A stretch of 64,000 bases of DNA from JAFLCL01 sp039809495 (GCA_039809495.1 JBDHVC010000001.1:186001-250000), one strand, 5' to 3'; positions 17,414 through 27,194 are shown, numbered from the stretch's first letter. Notes: generated from the sequence alone by a model not told the origin. Made by a program: numbers and translations.

Positions 17414-18160
17414 GGCCCGCTTCGGGATCCCGGCCTTGTCGAACGACCAGCTCGGCAACGACTGCTTCTCGATGACGCCGCGGGCCTCGCCCAGATCCCA
17501 GCCGCGCCCCGAGAACGCCTCGAGGATGCGGTCCTTGACGCGCACGCTCTCCTCCTTCGAGAGCGCCTCCACGACCGCCGCGCGAAAGTCCGCGGCGTCG
17601 TCTTGGCCGAGGATCGCGCCCACGGCGTGGAAGCGAGCCGTCTCGTTGACGTCCTCGAGGAACCGCCGCGCCGCGGCGGCGATGCGAGGATCGCGGCGCT
17701 CGTCGAGCGCGTGGAGGACCTGGAGCTTGCGCTGCGGATCCCGCTGGTACTCGAGATCCATGTCCTCGAGGAGCGCCAAGAGCTCAGTGACGACCTCCTC
17801 GGGCGAGAGGAGGCGATCGAGCATCTTGAGCGGCCAGACGAGCGCCTCCGAGCGCTTCATGAACGCTCGGATCGCGTCGACGCCTCCCGCGCCCGCGTCG
17901 AGGACGACGCGAAACGCGAAGTCCTTCTCTTCCTGATCCGTGATGGTGGGATCGGCGTAGAAGGTGAAGCGGGCGAGGAGCGCGGCGACGACCGCGCCGA
18001 CCCTGTCATCCGCCCCCTCCTTCTTCACGATGGTGAGGATCGAGGCGAGCGCCTGGATCGCGTCCCATCGGTCGGGGGCCTGGGCTCGCTTGTTCCCTGC
18101 ACGCTGGCCGTGCTTCTCGATCGTCTGCGTGTCGGTCTTCTTCCCAAACCATCCGAACAC
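17411..18160 (-). CDS. HEAT-like helical protein, function unknown
   Basis: 249 residues from a GTG at 18160, chosen because GGAGG lies 5 nt upstream. No signal peptide or TM. The chain is a run of amphipathic helices resembling HEAT/ARM repeats, for example DRWDAIQALASILTIVKKEG, VGAVVAALLARFTFYADP and DFRAAVVEALSKEESVRVKDRILEAF. That last unit is the typical scoring of a damaged-rate or adaptor scaffold. A cytoplasmic protein-binding role is likely. Convergent with the beta-barrel pair; the next gene upstream on this strand is the MXAN_5187-like sensor, 80 nt away. Confidence 0.65.
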   Translation of the reverse strand: MFGWFGKKTDTQTIEKHGQRAGNKRAQAPDRWDAIQALASILTIVKKEGADDRVGAVVAALLARFTFYADPTITDQEEKDFAFRVVLDAGAGGVDAIRAFMKRSEALVWPLKMLDRLLSPEEVVTELLALLEDMDLEYQRDPQRKLQVLHALDERRDPRIAAAARRFLEDVNETARFHAVGAILGQDDAADFRAAVVEALSKEESVRVKDRILEAFSGRGWDLGEARGVIEKQSLPSWSFDKAGIPKRA

Positions 18161-18239
18161 AAGAACCTCCGAACCTCGCGGCCAGCCGCCCGCCGTCGCC
18201 GCGTCGGCGACGCGACGCTCGCGCGCGTCGCGAGCCGGC

Positions 18240-19691
18240 TCAGCGGATGATGACCGGGGCGAGATTGACCTGACTGCCGCGCACCTGCACCTGGAAGCGA
18301 ACCATCCGGCAGCCGTGTTTCTTCACGAGCGCCTGTTCGTTCGCCTTGAGCCGCTGCACGAACTTGTCCTCGGTGATGTTCGAGACGTTCTCACCCGCCG
18401 CCTGCTTGGCCGCGACATACTCCGCGTAGATCCGCGGGTAGTAGGAGCCCTCGGGCTCCGCGGCGAGCTCCTCGGCGACCTTGGGATCGACCTCGTCCTG
18501 CTCGCTCGAGGCCGAGCCGCCCTCTCCCGCGCCCTCCCCCTTGGCCTCCGCCCACGCTCCTCCGCCGCCCGCGACGGCGCCGCTCTCGTCCACCTCCTCG
18601 GTGCGGGTCAGCACGTTGAGGAGCTGGTTGATCCGGTACGCGAGCCCACCGAAGTCGGCGCTCTCGATGTCGAGGCGATGGTCCGTTCGGCCATTCATGA
18701 TCTGGAGGAGCCCCTCCTCGATCTTGGCGATCGGCGCGAGGATGCTCGAGCCCATGAAGAACCCATAGGCGAAGATCAGCAGGGCTCCGACGATCGTGAG
18801 CAGGAGGATGAAGTTGACGGATGAGGCCTTCGCGATCTGAGCCGAGCGATCGGCGAGCACGACCATCGCGACGTGCGCGTTGGGCGAGGGGATCGGGCCG
18901 ATCACGGCGACGCGCTCGCTGCCCGCGAGGGTGACCCGGAAGGGCGACGACACGGTGCCGCCGTCTCGCGCGGCGTTCGTCGCGCTCGATCCCGGGCCGA
19001 AGAGATAGGCGCGCAGATCCGCCGGCGCGGCGCCGTCGAGCGAGGACGCGTACACGTCGTCGCCCCAGATGAACGCGACGTCGCGCCCGAGCACGCGGCC
19101 CTCGCGATCCGCGAGGCCGTTCGAGAGATCGTAGCCGACCACGAGCGCCCCGAGGATCGCCGATCCATCGCCGCGGATCGGCGCGATCGCGACCTGCCGC
19201 ACCTTGTGGTCCTGCGTGGACTCCCAGGTGGTGATCGCGGAGGAGCCCCGGAGCGCGCTCGCGATCGCGGGGATCTGCGAGCCGAGATCCACGCCGAACA
19301 TCGCGTTGACGTCGGCGTCGCGCGCGATGACCCGCCCCTGGTCGTCGACGATCGCGGCGATGTCCGGGCGGCCGAGGCGGCCACGGGCAGGATCCCCGAG
19401 CCACGTCGAGGTCCGCTGGGCTGCGTCGAAGGCGCGCTGACGCCGCCCCGCCTCGTCGAGGGCGCCGAAGATGTCCCGCACCTGGCGCGTGCTCGCCTGC
19501 TCCTCGACGAGCCCGACCAGCTCGCGCCCCTCGAGCGAGAGCGACTGCGAGGCGAGCTGGAAATCCGAGGAGATCCGCGAGTCGACCTCGTTGGCGAATT
19601 CGCTCTCGACGTTCGTCTTGACCATCACGAACGCCGCGAGGCCGACGAGGAGGAGTATCAGAAGGTTCCCCGCGATGATCTTGGTGCGCAT
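18240..19691 (-). CDS. MXAN_5187-like transmembrane sensor
   Basis: 483 residues; ATG at 19691 with GGAGGAG upstream. TM1 at residues 7-24, a large periplasmic sensor of Cache/PAS-like pattern (IAAIVDDQGRVIARDADVNAMFG, later LGALVVGYDLSNGLADREG), and TM2 near residues 292-312. A HAMP-like helix follows, then a Gly/Ala-rich linker. The C-terminal domain of about 65 residues (YYPRIYAEYVAAKQAAGE to VNLAPVI) matches the myxobacterial MXAN_5187 C-terminal domain as I recall it. No kinase or receptor methylation region. It probably transmits a signal to an unknown partner. Confidence 0.75.
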   Translation of the reverse strand: MRTKIIAGNLLILLLVGLAAFVMVKTNVESEFANEVDSRISSDFQLASQSLSLEGRELVGLVEEQASTRQVRDIFGALDEAGRRQRAFDAAQRTSTWLGDPARGRLGRPDIAAIVDDQGRVIARDADVNAMFGVDLGSQIPAIASALRGSSAITTWESTQDHKVRQVAIAPIRGDGSAILGALVVGYDLSNGLADREGRVLGRDVAFIWGDDVYASSLDGAAPADLRAYLFGPGSSATNAARDGGTVSSPFRVTLAGSERVAVIGPIPSPNAHVAMVVLADRSAQIAKASSVNFILLLTIVGALLIFAYGFFMGSSILAPIAKIEEGLLQIMNGRTDHRLDIESADFGGLAYRINQLLNVLTRTEEVDESGAVAGGGGAWAEAKGEGAGEGGSASSEQDEVDPKVAEELAAEPEGSYYPRIYAEYVAAKQAAGENVSNITEDKFVQRLKANEQALVKKHGCRMVRFQVQVRGSQVNLAPVIIR

Positions 19692-19802
19692 CCGCTCCTC
19701 CGAGCTTCGTACGAGCCTAACGCCAGGCCACGGCGGTGGTCATGCAGCCGGCATCGTCGCATCGCGCCAGAGCCCCGGCGCGCCGCACGTGGAATGGGTC
19801 GA

Positions 19803-19832
19803 GAACTAGCACCGGTCGAAAGAACGGGTCAA
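19803..19832 (-). promoter_or_regulatory. Candidate promoter for the MXAN_5187-like gene
   Basis: On the minus strand TTGACC (19827-19832), an 18-nt spacer and TAGTTC (19803-19808). The -10 match is weak; the leader would be about 105 nt. Confidence 0.4.
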
Positions 19833-19879
19833 TAGCGGCTGTGATTGCGTGCGACGTTCGTCGTGCCCACGGTCATGCG

Positions 19880-20920
19880 ATGGACCTCGTGGTTTTCGAC
19901 CATCCGACGCTCGACGGACATCGAAGCGCGAGCCCGCACCCCGAGCGCCCCGAGCGCGTTCGAGCGGCGCGGCGAGCGCTCGAGCGGCTGCCCAGCCGCC
20001 GGATCGACGCGCGGGTCGCGCCAGCGCTCGAGCGGGAGGACGCGCTCCAGGTTCACGACGACGCCCACGTCGACGCGATCTTCGGGCTCGACGAGCGAGA
20101 GCGCCTCTTGGACCTGGACACGTACGTCGGGCCGGGCACCCGCGAGGCGGTCTTGCGCGCGGCTGGGGGATCGGCCGCGCTCGGGAAGCTGCTCGCGCGC
20201 GGCGCCAAGCGCGGCTTCGTGCTCGCGCGGCCCCCGGGTCACCACGCGGAGCCGGATCGCGCGATGGGCTTCTGCCTCTTCAACAACGTCGCGATCGCCG
20301 CCCGCGCGGCGATCGCGGCCGGCGCGCGCCGGGTCGCGATCGTCGACTGGGACGCGCACCACGGGAACGGGACGCAGGAGGCCTTCGCGGAGGACCCGAG
20401 CGTCCTCTTCGTGAGCCTGCACCAGTGGCCGCTCTACCCGGGCACGGGTGCCCCGACGGAGATCGGCCGCGGCTCGGGCACGGGGCGGACCGCGAACCTC
20501 GCCATGCCGCCGGGAGCGGGGGGCGCGGAGTACGAGCGGGCGTTCCACGACGTCGTGCTCCCCATCCTCGAGGAGCACGCCCCCGACGTCGTGCTCCTCT
20601 CGGCGGGCTTCGACGCGCACGAGCGCGATCCGCTCGCGGAGCTGCGCCTCTCGGAGCCGACGTACGCGCTCCTCGCGAGCGAGCTCGGCGCGCTCGCCGA
20701 TCGGCGCGACGCCTCCTTCGGGATGGTGCTCGAGGGCGGCTACGACCTCCACGCGCTCGAGGCGAGCCTCTTCGCGACCCTCTCGGCCGCGCTCGAGCCT
20801 CGAGGCTCCGATCATCGCCTCGGATCGAGGCCGATCGCGCCCGTGGCCGAGGCGCGGATCCGCCTCACGCGCGAAGCCCTCGCGCCGCACTTCTCTGGGC
20901 TCGAGGCCGAGCGCCGCTGA
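19880..20920 (+). CDS. Histone deacetylase-family zinc hydrolase
   Basis: 346 residues from the ATG at 19880. The arginase/deacetylase fold is clear: HPERPERV near the start, PPGHHAEPDRAMGFCLFNN with the paired active-site His, DWDAHHGNGTQ with metal ligands Asp and His, and SAGFDAHERDPL. The last carries the third ligand region. Bacterial members (acetoin utilisation AcuC, acetylpolyamine amidohydrolase, HDAC-like) remove acetyl groups from amines; the true substrate cannot be read from sequence. It is divergent from the sensor gene and is followed by a histidine kinase on the same strand 143 nt away. Confidence 0.9.
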   Translation: MDLVVFDHPTLDGHRSASPHPERPERVRAARRALERLPSRRIDARVAPALEREDALQVHDDAHVDAIFGLDERERLLDLDTYVGPGTREAVLRAAGGSAALGKLLARGAKRGFVLARPPGHHAEPDRAMGFCLFNNVAIAARAAIAAGARRVAIVDWDAHHGNGTQEAFAEDPSVLFVSLHQWPLYPGTGAPTEIGRGSGTGRTANLAMPPGAGGAEYERAFHDVVLPILEEHAPDVVLLSAGFDAHERDPLAELRLSEPTYALLASELGALADRRDASFGMVLEGGYDLHALEASLFATLSAALEPRGSDHRLGSRPIAPVAEARIRLTREALAPHFSGLEAERR

Positions 20921-21063
20921 CGCGTCGCGCCAGCTCCCTGGGCGAACTCTCCGAGCGGGCGGCCACCATCGGCTGGCGCGTCGCCCTCGGCGCTCACGCC
21001 GCTCGCCGTCGTTCGTCCGGCCTCGCGCGCCCGACGCGTGGCGCCCCCTGCTAGGCTCCGCGC

Positions 21064-23226
21064 GTGGATCTGCGATCGCAGACGTCGTTGCTCGGCGCGG
21101 TGCTCTCGCTCGCGGTCGCGGCCACGATCCTCCCGCGACCTCGCAAGCGCCGCGTTCATTGGCTCTTCATGCTCTTCGCGACGACGGTCAGCGCTTGGTA
21201 CGCGACGTCGTTCTTCACACGGTGGATCCCGACCTCCCTCGTCTGGGAGCGGCTGAACCTCGTCTTCGCCGTGCTCTTGCCCCTCGCGGCCGTCCAGTTC
21301 TTCCGCGCCTTCCTGCTCACGCGCTCGCGCCGCTCCGAGCAGCTCAACCGGATCGCGGTGCTGCTCGCGGCCGTGATGATCGCGGCGGTCTTCACGCCGC
21401 TCCATCCGAGCGTCTTTCTCGGGACGTTGGTGTTCACCTACGTCTTCGTGCTGCTCTCGGCGGCGCTGGCGCTCGTCTACCGCGCGGGGCGGCGCGCGCC
21501 CTCGCGGTTCGAGCGAGCGCGGCTCACGTACCTGGCGCTCGTCGGGACCTTCGCGGCGGTCTTCACGCTCGCCGAGTACCTGCCCTACGTCGGGCTCGAC
21601 ATCCCGCCGGTCGGGACCGTCCTCATCCTCGTGTTCCTCTACGTCCTCTCCCAGTCGATCCTGCGCTTTCGGCTCCTCGACCTCTACGAGCTCGCGGGCA
21701 AGCTCTTCGTGCTCACGGCGCTCTCGTTCCTCTTGGCCGGCATCCTCTGGGTCCTCGTGTGGCTCGACGAGGGGAACTTCTACCTGCACTCGGTCGCGGC
21801 CGCGATCGTCCTCCTGATCACCTTCGAGTCGCTCCATAGCTGGATCGAGCAGCGCATCGCCGCGCTCTTTCTCCGGGAGCGGCTCGACTTCGAGCGCCTC
21901 GGCGCGAACCTCCGGCGTCGCCTGCTCCGATCGACGTCGATCGAGGAGGTCGTGGACGCGGTGGTCACCTCGCTCGACGAGTCACGGCGGGTCACGCACG
22001 GGTCCGTCTATCTCCTCGATCGGCAGCACGTCGTCTACGAGCTCGCCGGCCAGCTCGGCCCGCGCGCGATCGCGCGCGTCGATCCCGCGGCCACCCGCGT
22101 CTTCGTCGAGCGGCTGACCCGCGAAGGGACCCTCGTCCTCGAGAACCTCGAGCGCGAGCGAGACGAGCGCGTCGAGCTCGGGGACGCGCGCGAGGCGGCG
22201 ATCCTCGACGACGTCATCGCGACGATGGAGGATCTGCGCGCGTCCCTCGTCGCGGCGATCCGCGGCGAGACGGAGCTCTACGGGCTCCTCTGCCTGCGCG
22301 ACGATCGCTTGCGCGACGCCTACACCCCCGAGGAGGTCGTCGTCCTGCGCTCGCTCGCGGCGCACATCGCGACGGCCGTCGAGAGCCTCCGCCTCTACGA
22401 GCGGATGCGCGACCGGGACCGCCTCGCCGCGCTCGGCGAGATGGCCGCCGGGCTCGCGCACGAGATCCGCAACCCGCTCGGCTCGATCAAGGCGAGCGCG
22501 CAGTTCCTCGCGGACTCGACGGAGGAGTCCGTGGGCCACGACTCCACGCACGAATTCCTCGGCATCATCGTCGAGGAGGTGGATCGCTTGAACCGGGTCG
22601 TCGGTTCGTTCCTCGACTACGCGCGCCCGACGAAGAGCGCCGCGGATCCCGTCGATCCGACGGCGACGATCGCGCGCACGGTGCAGCTGCTCAGGCCCGA
22701 GCTCGACGCCGCCATCGAGGTCCGCCTCGAGCTCGCGCCCACGCTGCCGCCCGTGCGGATCGATCCGGAGCGGCTGCGGCAGGTGCTGATCAACCTCGTC
22801 CAGAACGCGGCCCAGGCGATGGAGGGTCGCGGCGCGCTCACGATCCGATCGGGCGTGAGCGCTGTGGCCTCCGAGCCGCCCATGATCGAGATCGCGGTCC
22901 TCGACACGGGACCGGGGCTCGCCGCGCACGTCCGCGAGAACCTGTTCGTGCCCTTCGTCTCGACGAAGGAGCGAGGGAGCGGGCTCGGGCTCGCGATCTC
23001 GCAGCGCATCGTGAGCGCGGCGGGCGGGCGGATCGACGCGCGATCGACCGAGGGAGCGCCAGGGACGGCGTTCGTGGTGTGTCTCCCGATCGCGGAGGGC
23101 GCGAGCCCCACGCAGCCTCAGGGATCGAGCGACGTCGCGGGAGGCGCCGCGGAGGTCGGCGCCGCCGGGCGGTCGCTCGAGCCGAGCGCCGATGAGGTCG
23201 CGAGCCGCCTCGCGACCGAGCGGTAG
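21064..23226 (+). CDS. 7TM-GAF sensor histidine kinase (NtrB-like)
   Basis: 720 residues from a GTG. The N-terminal 215 residues hold about seven TM helices (histidine-kinase 7TM type), then a GAF-like domain (about 285-455). The HisKA box LGEMAAGLAHEIRNPLGS has the phospho-acceptor His466. The ATPase domain has the N box NLVQNAAQAM, DTGPGL and GSGLGLAIS. No receiver domain and no adjacent response regulator, so the partner is elsewhere. After the kinase core, a tail of about 35 residues overlaps the gene on the other strand by 109 bp. Confidence 0.9.
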   Translation: MDLRSQTSLLGAVLSLAVAATILPRPRKRRVHWLFMLFATTVSAWYATSFFTRWIPTSLVWERLNLVFAVLLPLAAVQFFRAFLLTRSRRSEQLNRIAVLLAAVMIAAVFTPLHPSVFLGTLVFTYVFVLLSAALALVYRAGRRAPSRFERARLTYLALVGTFAAVFTLAEYLPYVGLDIPPVGTVLILVFLYVLSQSILRFRLLDLYELAGKLFVLTALSFLLAGILWVLVWLDEGNFYLHSVAAAIVLLITFESLHSWIEQRIAALFLRERLDFERLGANLRRRLLRSTSIEEVVDAVVTSLDESRRVTHGSVYLLDRQHVVYELAGQLGPRAIARVDPAATRVFVERLTREGTLVLENLERERDERVELGDAREAAILDDVIATMEDLRASLVAAIRGETELYGLLCLRDDRLRDAYTPEEVVVLRSLAAHIATAVESLRLYERMRDRDRLAALGEMAAGLAHEIRNPLGSIKASAQFLADSTEESVGHDSTHEFLGIIVEEVDRLNRVVGSFLDYARPTKSAADPVDPTATIARTVQLLRPELDAAIEVRLELAPTLPPVRIDPERLRQVLINLVQNAAQAMEGRGALTIRSGVSAVASEPPMIEIAVLDTGPGLAAHVRENLFVPFVSTKERGSGLGLAISQRIVSAAGGRIDARSTEGAPGTAFVVCLPIAEGASPTQPQGSSDVAGGAAEVGAAGRSLEPSADEVASRLATER

Positions 23227-24170
23227 AGCCGCACGTCGCGCCGCTCGAGGCTGCCGCTCGGCATCTCTTGGTCCCCCATGAGCGCCGCGTACGCGCGCAC
23301 GGCCGACCCCTCTCCGCGCTCACGCGTCGCGTCGGGCAGCAGGTAGTGCCAATTGCCTCGGTACTCGAACGCGACGCCGTGATCGGGCTGAAACGCCGAC
23401 TCGATGAACGAGGACGAGCGATCGCCGAGCGTCCCGTCGTCCTCGAGCAGAGAGACGCTCACGTCGAGGGACGGGAGCACGCGCGAGAGCGGGCCGCCCA
23501 TCGCCGACTCGCGCTCGTTCCAGCGCTGCCGAGCGACGGTCGCCGCGGTGAGGAGCGCCCTCGCGATCGAGCTCCCGCGCGCCGAGCGCCAGAGCCGAGG
23601 GCGCCCGGACTCCGAGAGGAGCACCATCACCTCGACGTTGCGGATCCGTCGAAGCGGCTCGGGGAACGACTGGACGCGCGGCACGGGGGCGCCGCCGACG
23701 ACGGCGCGCGCGACGTGGGCGAGCGCCGCCGACAGGATCGGCGCGAGCGCGAGCTCCGTGCGCGGGACATAGAGCGCGGCGGCGGGGGTCAGGTAGAGGC
23801 ACCGCAGCATCTCGAGCGCGTCGTAGCGCTCGAGCCGCGCACGGAGCGAGGCGCCAGGCTCGCGCGCCGAAGCCGACGTCCGCGCGACGAGGAGCGCGCC
23901 GAACCCGCCCTCCGCCATGGCGGAGCGCAGCGCCTCCTCGTCCGTTCCATCCAGGGCGTCGTCGATCGCGGCGCTCGGCTCGATCGCGATCGAGCGCGCG
24001 AGATCGGGCGGAGCCGGCCCCCCGACGAGCGCGATCCGTCCGCGATCGTGGGCGAGCCGAGCGATCTCGGCGTCGGCCCCATCCACGCCCGATCGCGCGA
24101 GGATCGAGGCGATGATCACCACGGCCACGGCGATGGCGGCGAGGGCGACGAAGGCGCGAGCGCGTCGCAT
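23118..24170 (-). CDS. Membrane-anchored protein of unknown function
   Basis: 350 residues. The N-terminal segment (RRARAFVALAAIAVAVVIIASIL) is an uncleaved signal anchor, and the rest is predicted to be periplasmic. It contains a Rossmann-like alternation (GRIALVGGPAPPD) and a later region with DVSVSLLEDDGTLGDRSSSF and FEYRGNWHYLLPD that I do not recognise. No catalytic motif is evident. It reads toward the histidine kinase and overlaps its 3-prime end. Both coding tails are low in complexity there, so one of the stops may be a recent extension. Codon use matches its neighbours, so it looks like a real gene. Confidence 0.65.
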   Translation of the reverse strand: MRRARAFVALAAIAVAVVIIASILARSGVDGADAEIARLAHDRGRIALVGGPAPPDLARSIAIEPSAAIDDALDGTDEEALRSAMAEGGFGALLVARTSASAREPGASLRARLERYDALEMLRCLYLTPAAALYVPRTELALAPILSAALAHVARAVVGGAPVPRVQSFPEPLRRIRNVEVMVLLSESGRPRLWRSARGSSIARALLTAATVARQRWNERESAMGGPLSRVLPSLDVSVSLLEDDGTLGDRSSSFIESAFQPDHGVAFEYRGNWHYLLPDATRERGEGSAVRAYAALMGDQEMPSGSLERRDVRLYRSVARRLATSSALGSSDRPAAPTSAAPPATSLDP

Positions 24171-24256
24171 GGGGCTCGCACGCCTCTAGCCCATCCACGC
24201 GCGGGGTGCTACGGCGTTTTCGGTCGCGCTGGGATCGTGGCCGCGCGCTCGTCATC

Positions 24257-25600
24257 ATGGCCTCATCCATCCGTCGCGCTCACCGGCGCATCACGATCGC
24301 GAGCGTCGACTCCCACGACGGCTGCACCCTGAAGGACGTCGCGGGAGGCTTCGGGACCGTCTTCGAGGTCGGAGCGTCGCGCCCGGCGCGATGGCTCGAG
24401 CGCGCGAAGGCGCGCCTCGCGGCGCTGCCGCCCGTGGCACTCGGCCACCTCGCGGCGCGCCTGCACCGGCTCGGGTATGGGGTCGATTTCGTCTCACTGC
24501 GCGGCGCGCCGGGCGAGCTCGATCGGATCGCGGGCGCGAGCGAGCACGCGCTCGTCCAGACCTCGCTCGTCGACGCGGACGCCGAGCGCCAAGTGCTCCG
24601 GGGTCTCGGGCGCCGAGGCGTCCACACGATCGGGTTCGGCGCGGCGGCGAGCGCGCTGACGGAGCGCTTCGCCGACCACGCGGCGCTGATCCTCACGGGC
24701 GAGCCGGAGGGCGCGAGCGACGCGCTCTGGCGCGAGATCCTCGAGGGGCGCACGACCGGCGTGCTCGACGCCGGGAGCGTCCGCGACCTCGACGCGCTGC
24801 CCTTCCCCGACTGGTCGCCCTTTCCGGTCGAGCGCTATCGCTACGCGCTCTTGAGCCGGCGCGGATCGACGCTCCCGATCCAGAGCGCGCGGGGATGCCC
24901 CTACGCCTGCAGCTACTGCCCATGGCGCGTGACGGCGCGCTTTCGCGAGCGCGATCCCGAGCGCGTCGCGGCGGAGGCCCGACGCGACCGCGATCTCTAC
25001 GGCGCGCGCGGGCTCTCGTTCCGCGATCCGCTCTTCAACCTCGAGCGTGACCGCGTGCTCGCGATCGCGGACGCCCTCGCACCCCTCGGGCTGCGGTGGA
25101 GCGCCGAGATGCGCGCGGATCGGCTGGACCGGGAGCAGCTCGAGGTGCTGGCGCGGGCCGGGCTCCGGAGCCTCGAGATCGGCGTCGAGAGCGTCGATCG
25201 GGCGCTCTTGGCGCGCGAGAAGCGCAAGCCGCCGACCCACGCGCAGATCGAGGAGGTCGTCCGCACGGCCAGCAGGCTCGGGATCCGGGTGATCTGCAAC
25301 TACGTCCTCGGGCTGCCTGGGGACACCGAGCGGACGATCCGCGAGACGGTCCGCTGGGCGAAGCACCTCGACTCGTTCGCGGTCCAGTTCACCGTCGCGA
25401 CGCCCTACCCCGGGACGAGCCTCGAGCCGCGGCGCCGAGGGCACGCGGAGCTCACCGGCTTTCGCGCGAGCGAGCTCGAGGGCGCGCTCGCCCCGCGCGA
25501 GCTAGAGCGGCTCCGGGAGTGGGCGTACGTGAGCTACTACTATCGCCCTCGCTACGCGCTCACGTTCTTGCGGCACGCGGCGCCGTCGCTCCTCGACTGA
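24257..25600 (+). CDS. B12-binding-type radical SAM protein
   Basis: 447 residues from the ATG at 24257; an ATG at 24206 is the longer option. The N-terminal half (about residues 20-185) has the layout of a cobalamin-binding domain. The radical SAM domain follows, with the 4Fe-4S motif GCPYACSYCPW (CxxxCxxC). Downstream elements are RADRLDREQLEVLARAGLRSLEIGVES and NYVLGLPGDTERTI. The family includes methyltransferases and oxidative cyclisation enzymes acting on unreactive carbon. The substrate cannot be told and no clear pathway genes are adjacent; convergent with serA. Confidence 0.85.
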   Translation: MASSIRRAHRRITIASVDSHDGCTLKDVAGGFGTVFEVGASRPARWLERAKARLAALPPVALGHLAARLHRLGYGVDFVSLRGAPGELDRIAGASEHALVQTSLVDADAERQVLRGLGRRGVHTIGFGAAASALTERFADHAALILTGEPEGASDALWREILEGRTTGVLDAGSVRDLDALPFPDWSPFPVERYRYALLSRRGSTLPIQSARGCPYACSYCPWRVTARFRERDPERVAAEARRDRDLYGARGLSFRDPLFNLERDRVLAIADALAPLGLRWSAEMRADRLDREQLEVLARAGLRSLEIGVESVDRALLAREKRKPPTHAQIEEVVRTASRLGIRVICNYVLGLPGDTERTIRETVRWAKHLDSFAVQFTVATPYPGTSLEPRRRGHAELTGFRASELEGALAPRELERLREWAYVSYYYRPRYALTFLRHAAPSLLD

Positions 25601-25767
25601 ACCATGCGCGTGAGCGCGCGCCGTCGAAGAGCGCCGAACGGATCGCCCGCCGCTCACGCTCGAAGACGCCGGCGCTCGCGCCTTCGAGGGCCGCGTCGAG
25701 GCGGCGGATCACGTCGATGGAGCGCCCTCGCGACGAGGGCCGCCGAGGCGGGCCGAGGACGGGCGGG

Positions 25768-26991
25768 TCAGGTCACCTCGCGCGCGCTGATCGTCGTCTC
25801 GAGCCGACGCAGCCGCTCGACCAGCGAGGCGCTCGCGGCGGCGCCGTCGTCGAAGTCGAGGACGAGGTAGCCGATGCTGGCGTCCGTCGCGAGCACCTGG
25901 CTGACGACGTTCGCCTTCGCCTCCGAGACGAGGCGGTTCACGTCGCGGAGGACGCCGGGGACGTTCTGATGAACGTGAGCGATCCGATGCGTCCCCGCGC
26001 GACGCGGGAGATCGACGCGAGGGAAGTTCACGGCTCCGGCCGTGCTCCCGGCGCGCAAGAAGGCGAGGAGCGCGCCGGAGACCTCGTGCCCGATCGCGAC
26101 CTGCGCCTCGCTCGTCGATCCTCCGATGTGCGGCGTGAGGACGACGTTGGGGAGCCCCTGGAGCGCGCTCTCGAAGGGCTGGCCGTTCGCCGCGGGCTCC
26201 TCCGGGAAGACGTCGATCGCCGCGCCCGCGAGGTGGTGGCTCCGGAGCGCGCTCGCGAGCGCGTCGATCACGACCACCGTCCCGCGGCTCGCGTTGAGGA
26301 GGTACGCGCCCTCCTTCATCGTCGCGATCTCTCGCTCGCCGATCATGTTCTTCGTCTCGCTCGTCTCGGGCACGTGGAACGTGACGAAGTCGCTCTGCGC
26401 GAGCACGCTCTCGAGCGACTCGGCGCGGCGGTTGTTGCCCATCGGGAGCTTCGCGGCGATGTCGTGGAAGACGACGCTCAGCCCGAGCGCCTCGGCGAGG
26501 ACGCCGACCTGGCTCCCGATGTGTCCGTACCCGACGATGCCGAGCGTCTTGCCGCGCACCTCGAACGAGCCGGTCGCCGACTTCGTCCAGCCGCCGCGGT
26601 GAACGGTGCTGTTGTGGTCGCCGAGCCGCCGGGCCAGCATGACGATCTCGGCGATGATCAGCTCCGCGACGCTCCTCGTGTTCGAGAAGGGCGCGTTGAA
26701 GACGGGGACGCCGCGACGGTTGGCGTGATCGAGCGCGATCTGGTTCGTCCCGATGCAGAACGCGCCGACCGCCCGGAGCTCGGGGAGGGCGTCGAGGATC
26801 TTCGGCGTGATCCGCGACTTGCTGCGGATGCCGACCGCCACCGCGCCGCGCGCGGCCGCGATCAGCTCGTCCTCGGGCAGCGCCTTCGAGAGCAGCTCGA
26901 CCTCGAAGCCTTCGTTCTCCAGGTTCGCCTTGGCGCTCGGGTGGATCCCTTCGACCAAGAGCACACGACCGAGCGACAAGGGCACCTCCAC
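25768..26991 (-). CDS. serA: D-3-phosphoglycerate dehydrogenase SerA
   Basis: 407 residues, about the size of E. coli SerA (410), and alignable to it from end to end. It catalyses the first step of serine synthesis, oxidation of 3-phosphoglycerate with NAD. Visible motifs include CIGTNQIALDHANRRGVPVF, the NAD site GIVGYGHIGSQVG, the catalytic Arg in NASRGTVV, Glu in the DVFPEEP region and His in LTPHIGGST. A C-terminal ACT-like domain starts near residue 335, so serine feedback is likely. The start may be the GTG at 26991, or the TTG at 26979 that has GGAGG 5 nt upstream. Confidence 0.95.
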   Translation of the reverse strand: MEVPLSLGRVLLVEGIHPSAKANLENEGFEVELLSKALPEDELIAAARGAVAVGIRSKSRITPKILDALPELRAVGAFCIGTNQIALDHANRRGVPVFNAPFSNTRSVAELIIAEIVMLARRLGDHNSTVHRGGWTKSATGSFEVRGKTLGIVGYGHIGSQVGVLAEALGLSVVFHDIAAKLPMGNNRRAESLESVLAQSDFVTFHVPETSETKNMIGEREIATMKEGAYLLNASRGTVVVIDALASALRSHHLAGAAIDVFPEEPAANGQPFESALQGLPNVVLTPHIGGSTSEAQVAIGHEVSGALLAFLRAGSTAGAVNFPRVDLPRRAGTHRIAHVHQNVPGVLRDVNRLVSEAKANVVSQVLATDASIGYLVLDFDDGAAASASLVERLRRLETTISAREVT

Positions 26992-27194
26992 GATGGACGA
27001 CGACGCGACGCGCCGAGGGCGCGAGGCTTAGCACGCCGAGCGGCGAGGTTCGCCCTCGTCCCGCGCGCTCGGCGCGCGGTCGCGCGTCCGCCTTCGCGAC
27101 GTGGTACGCCTCGAGGTCGAGGCGGCTCGGGCGCGCGTTCGAGCCCGGCCGCGCCAAGACCATGTAAGGGAGCCTCTGTGATGAAGGAGTCTCT

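Noticed and set aside
20921..21063. Possible additional repeat copy after the HDAC-like gene
   Set aside because: It begins TGACGCGTCGCGCC and so resembles the family at the stop, but the GCTCGACGTG and CACGCTGGCTC boxes are missing.
25604..25870. 88-codon plus-strand frame after the radical SAM gene
   Set aside because: Arg-rich, no ribosome site, and overlaps the 3-prime end of serA on the other strand.
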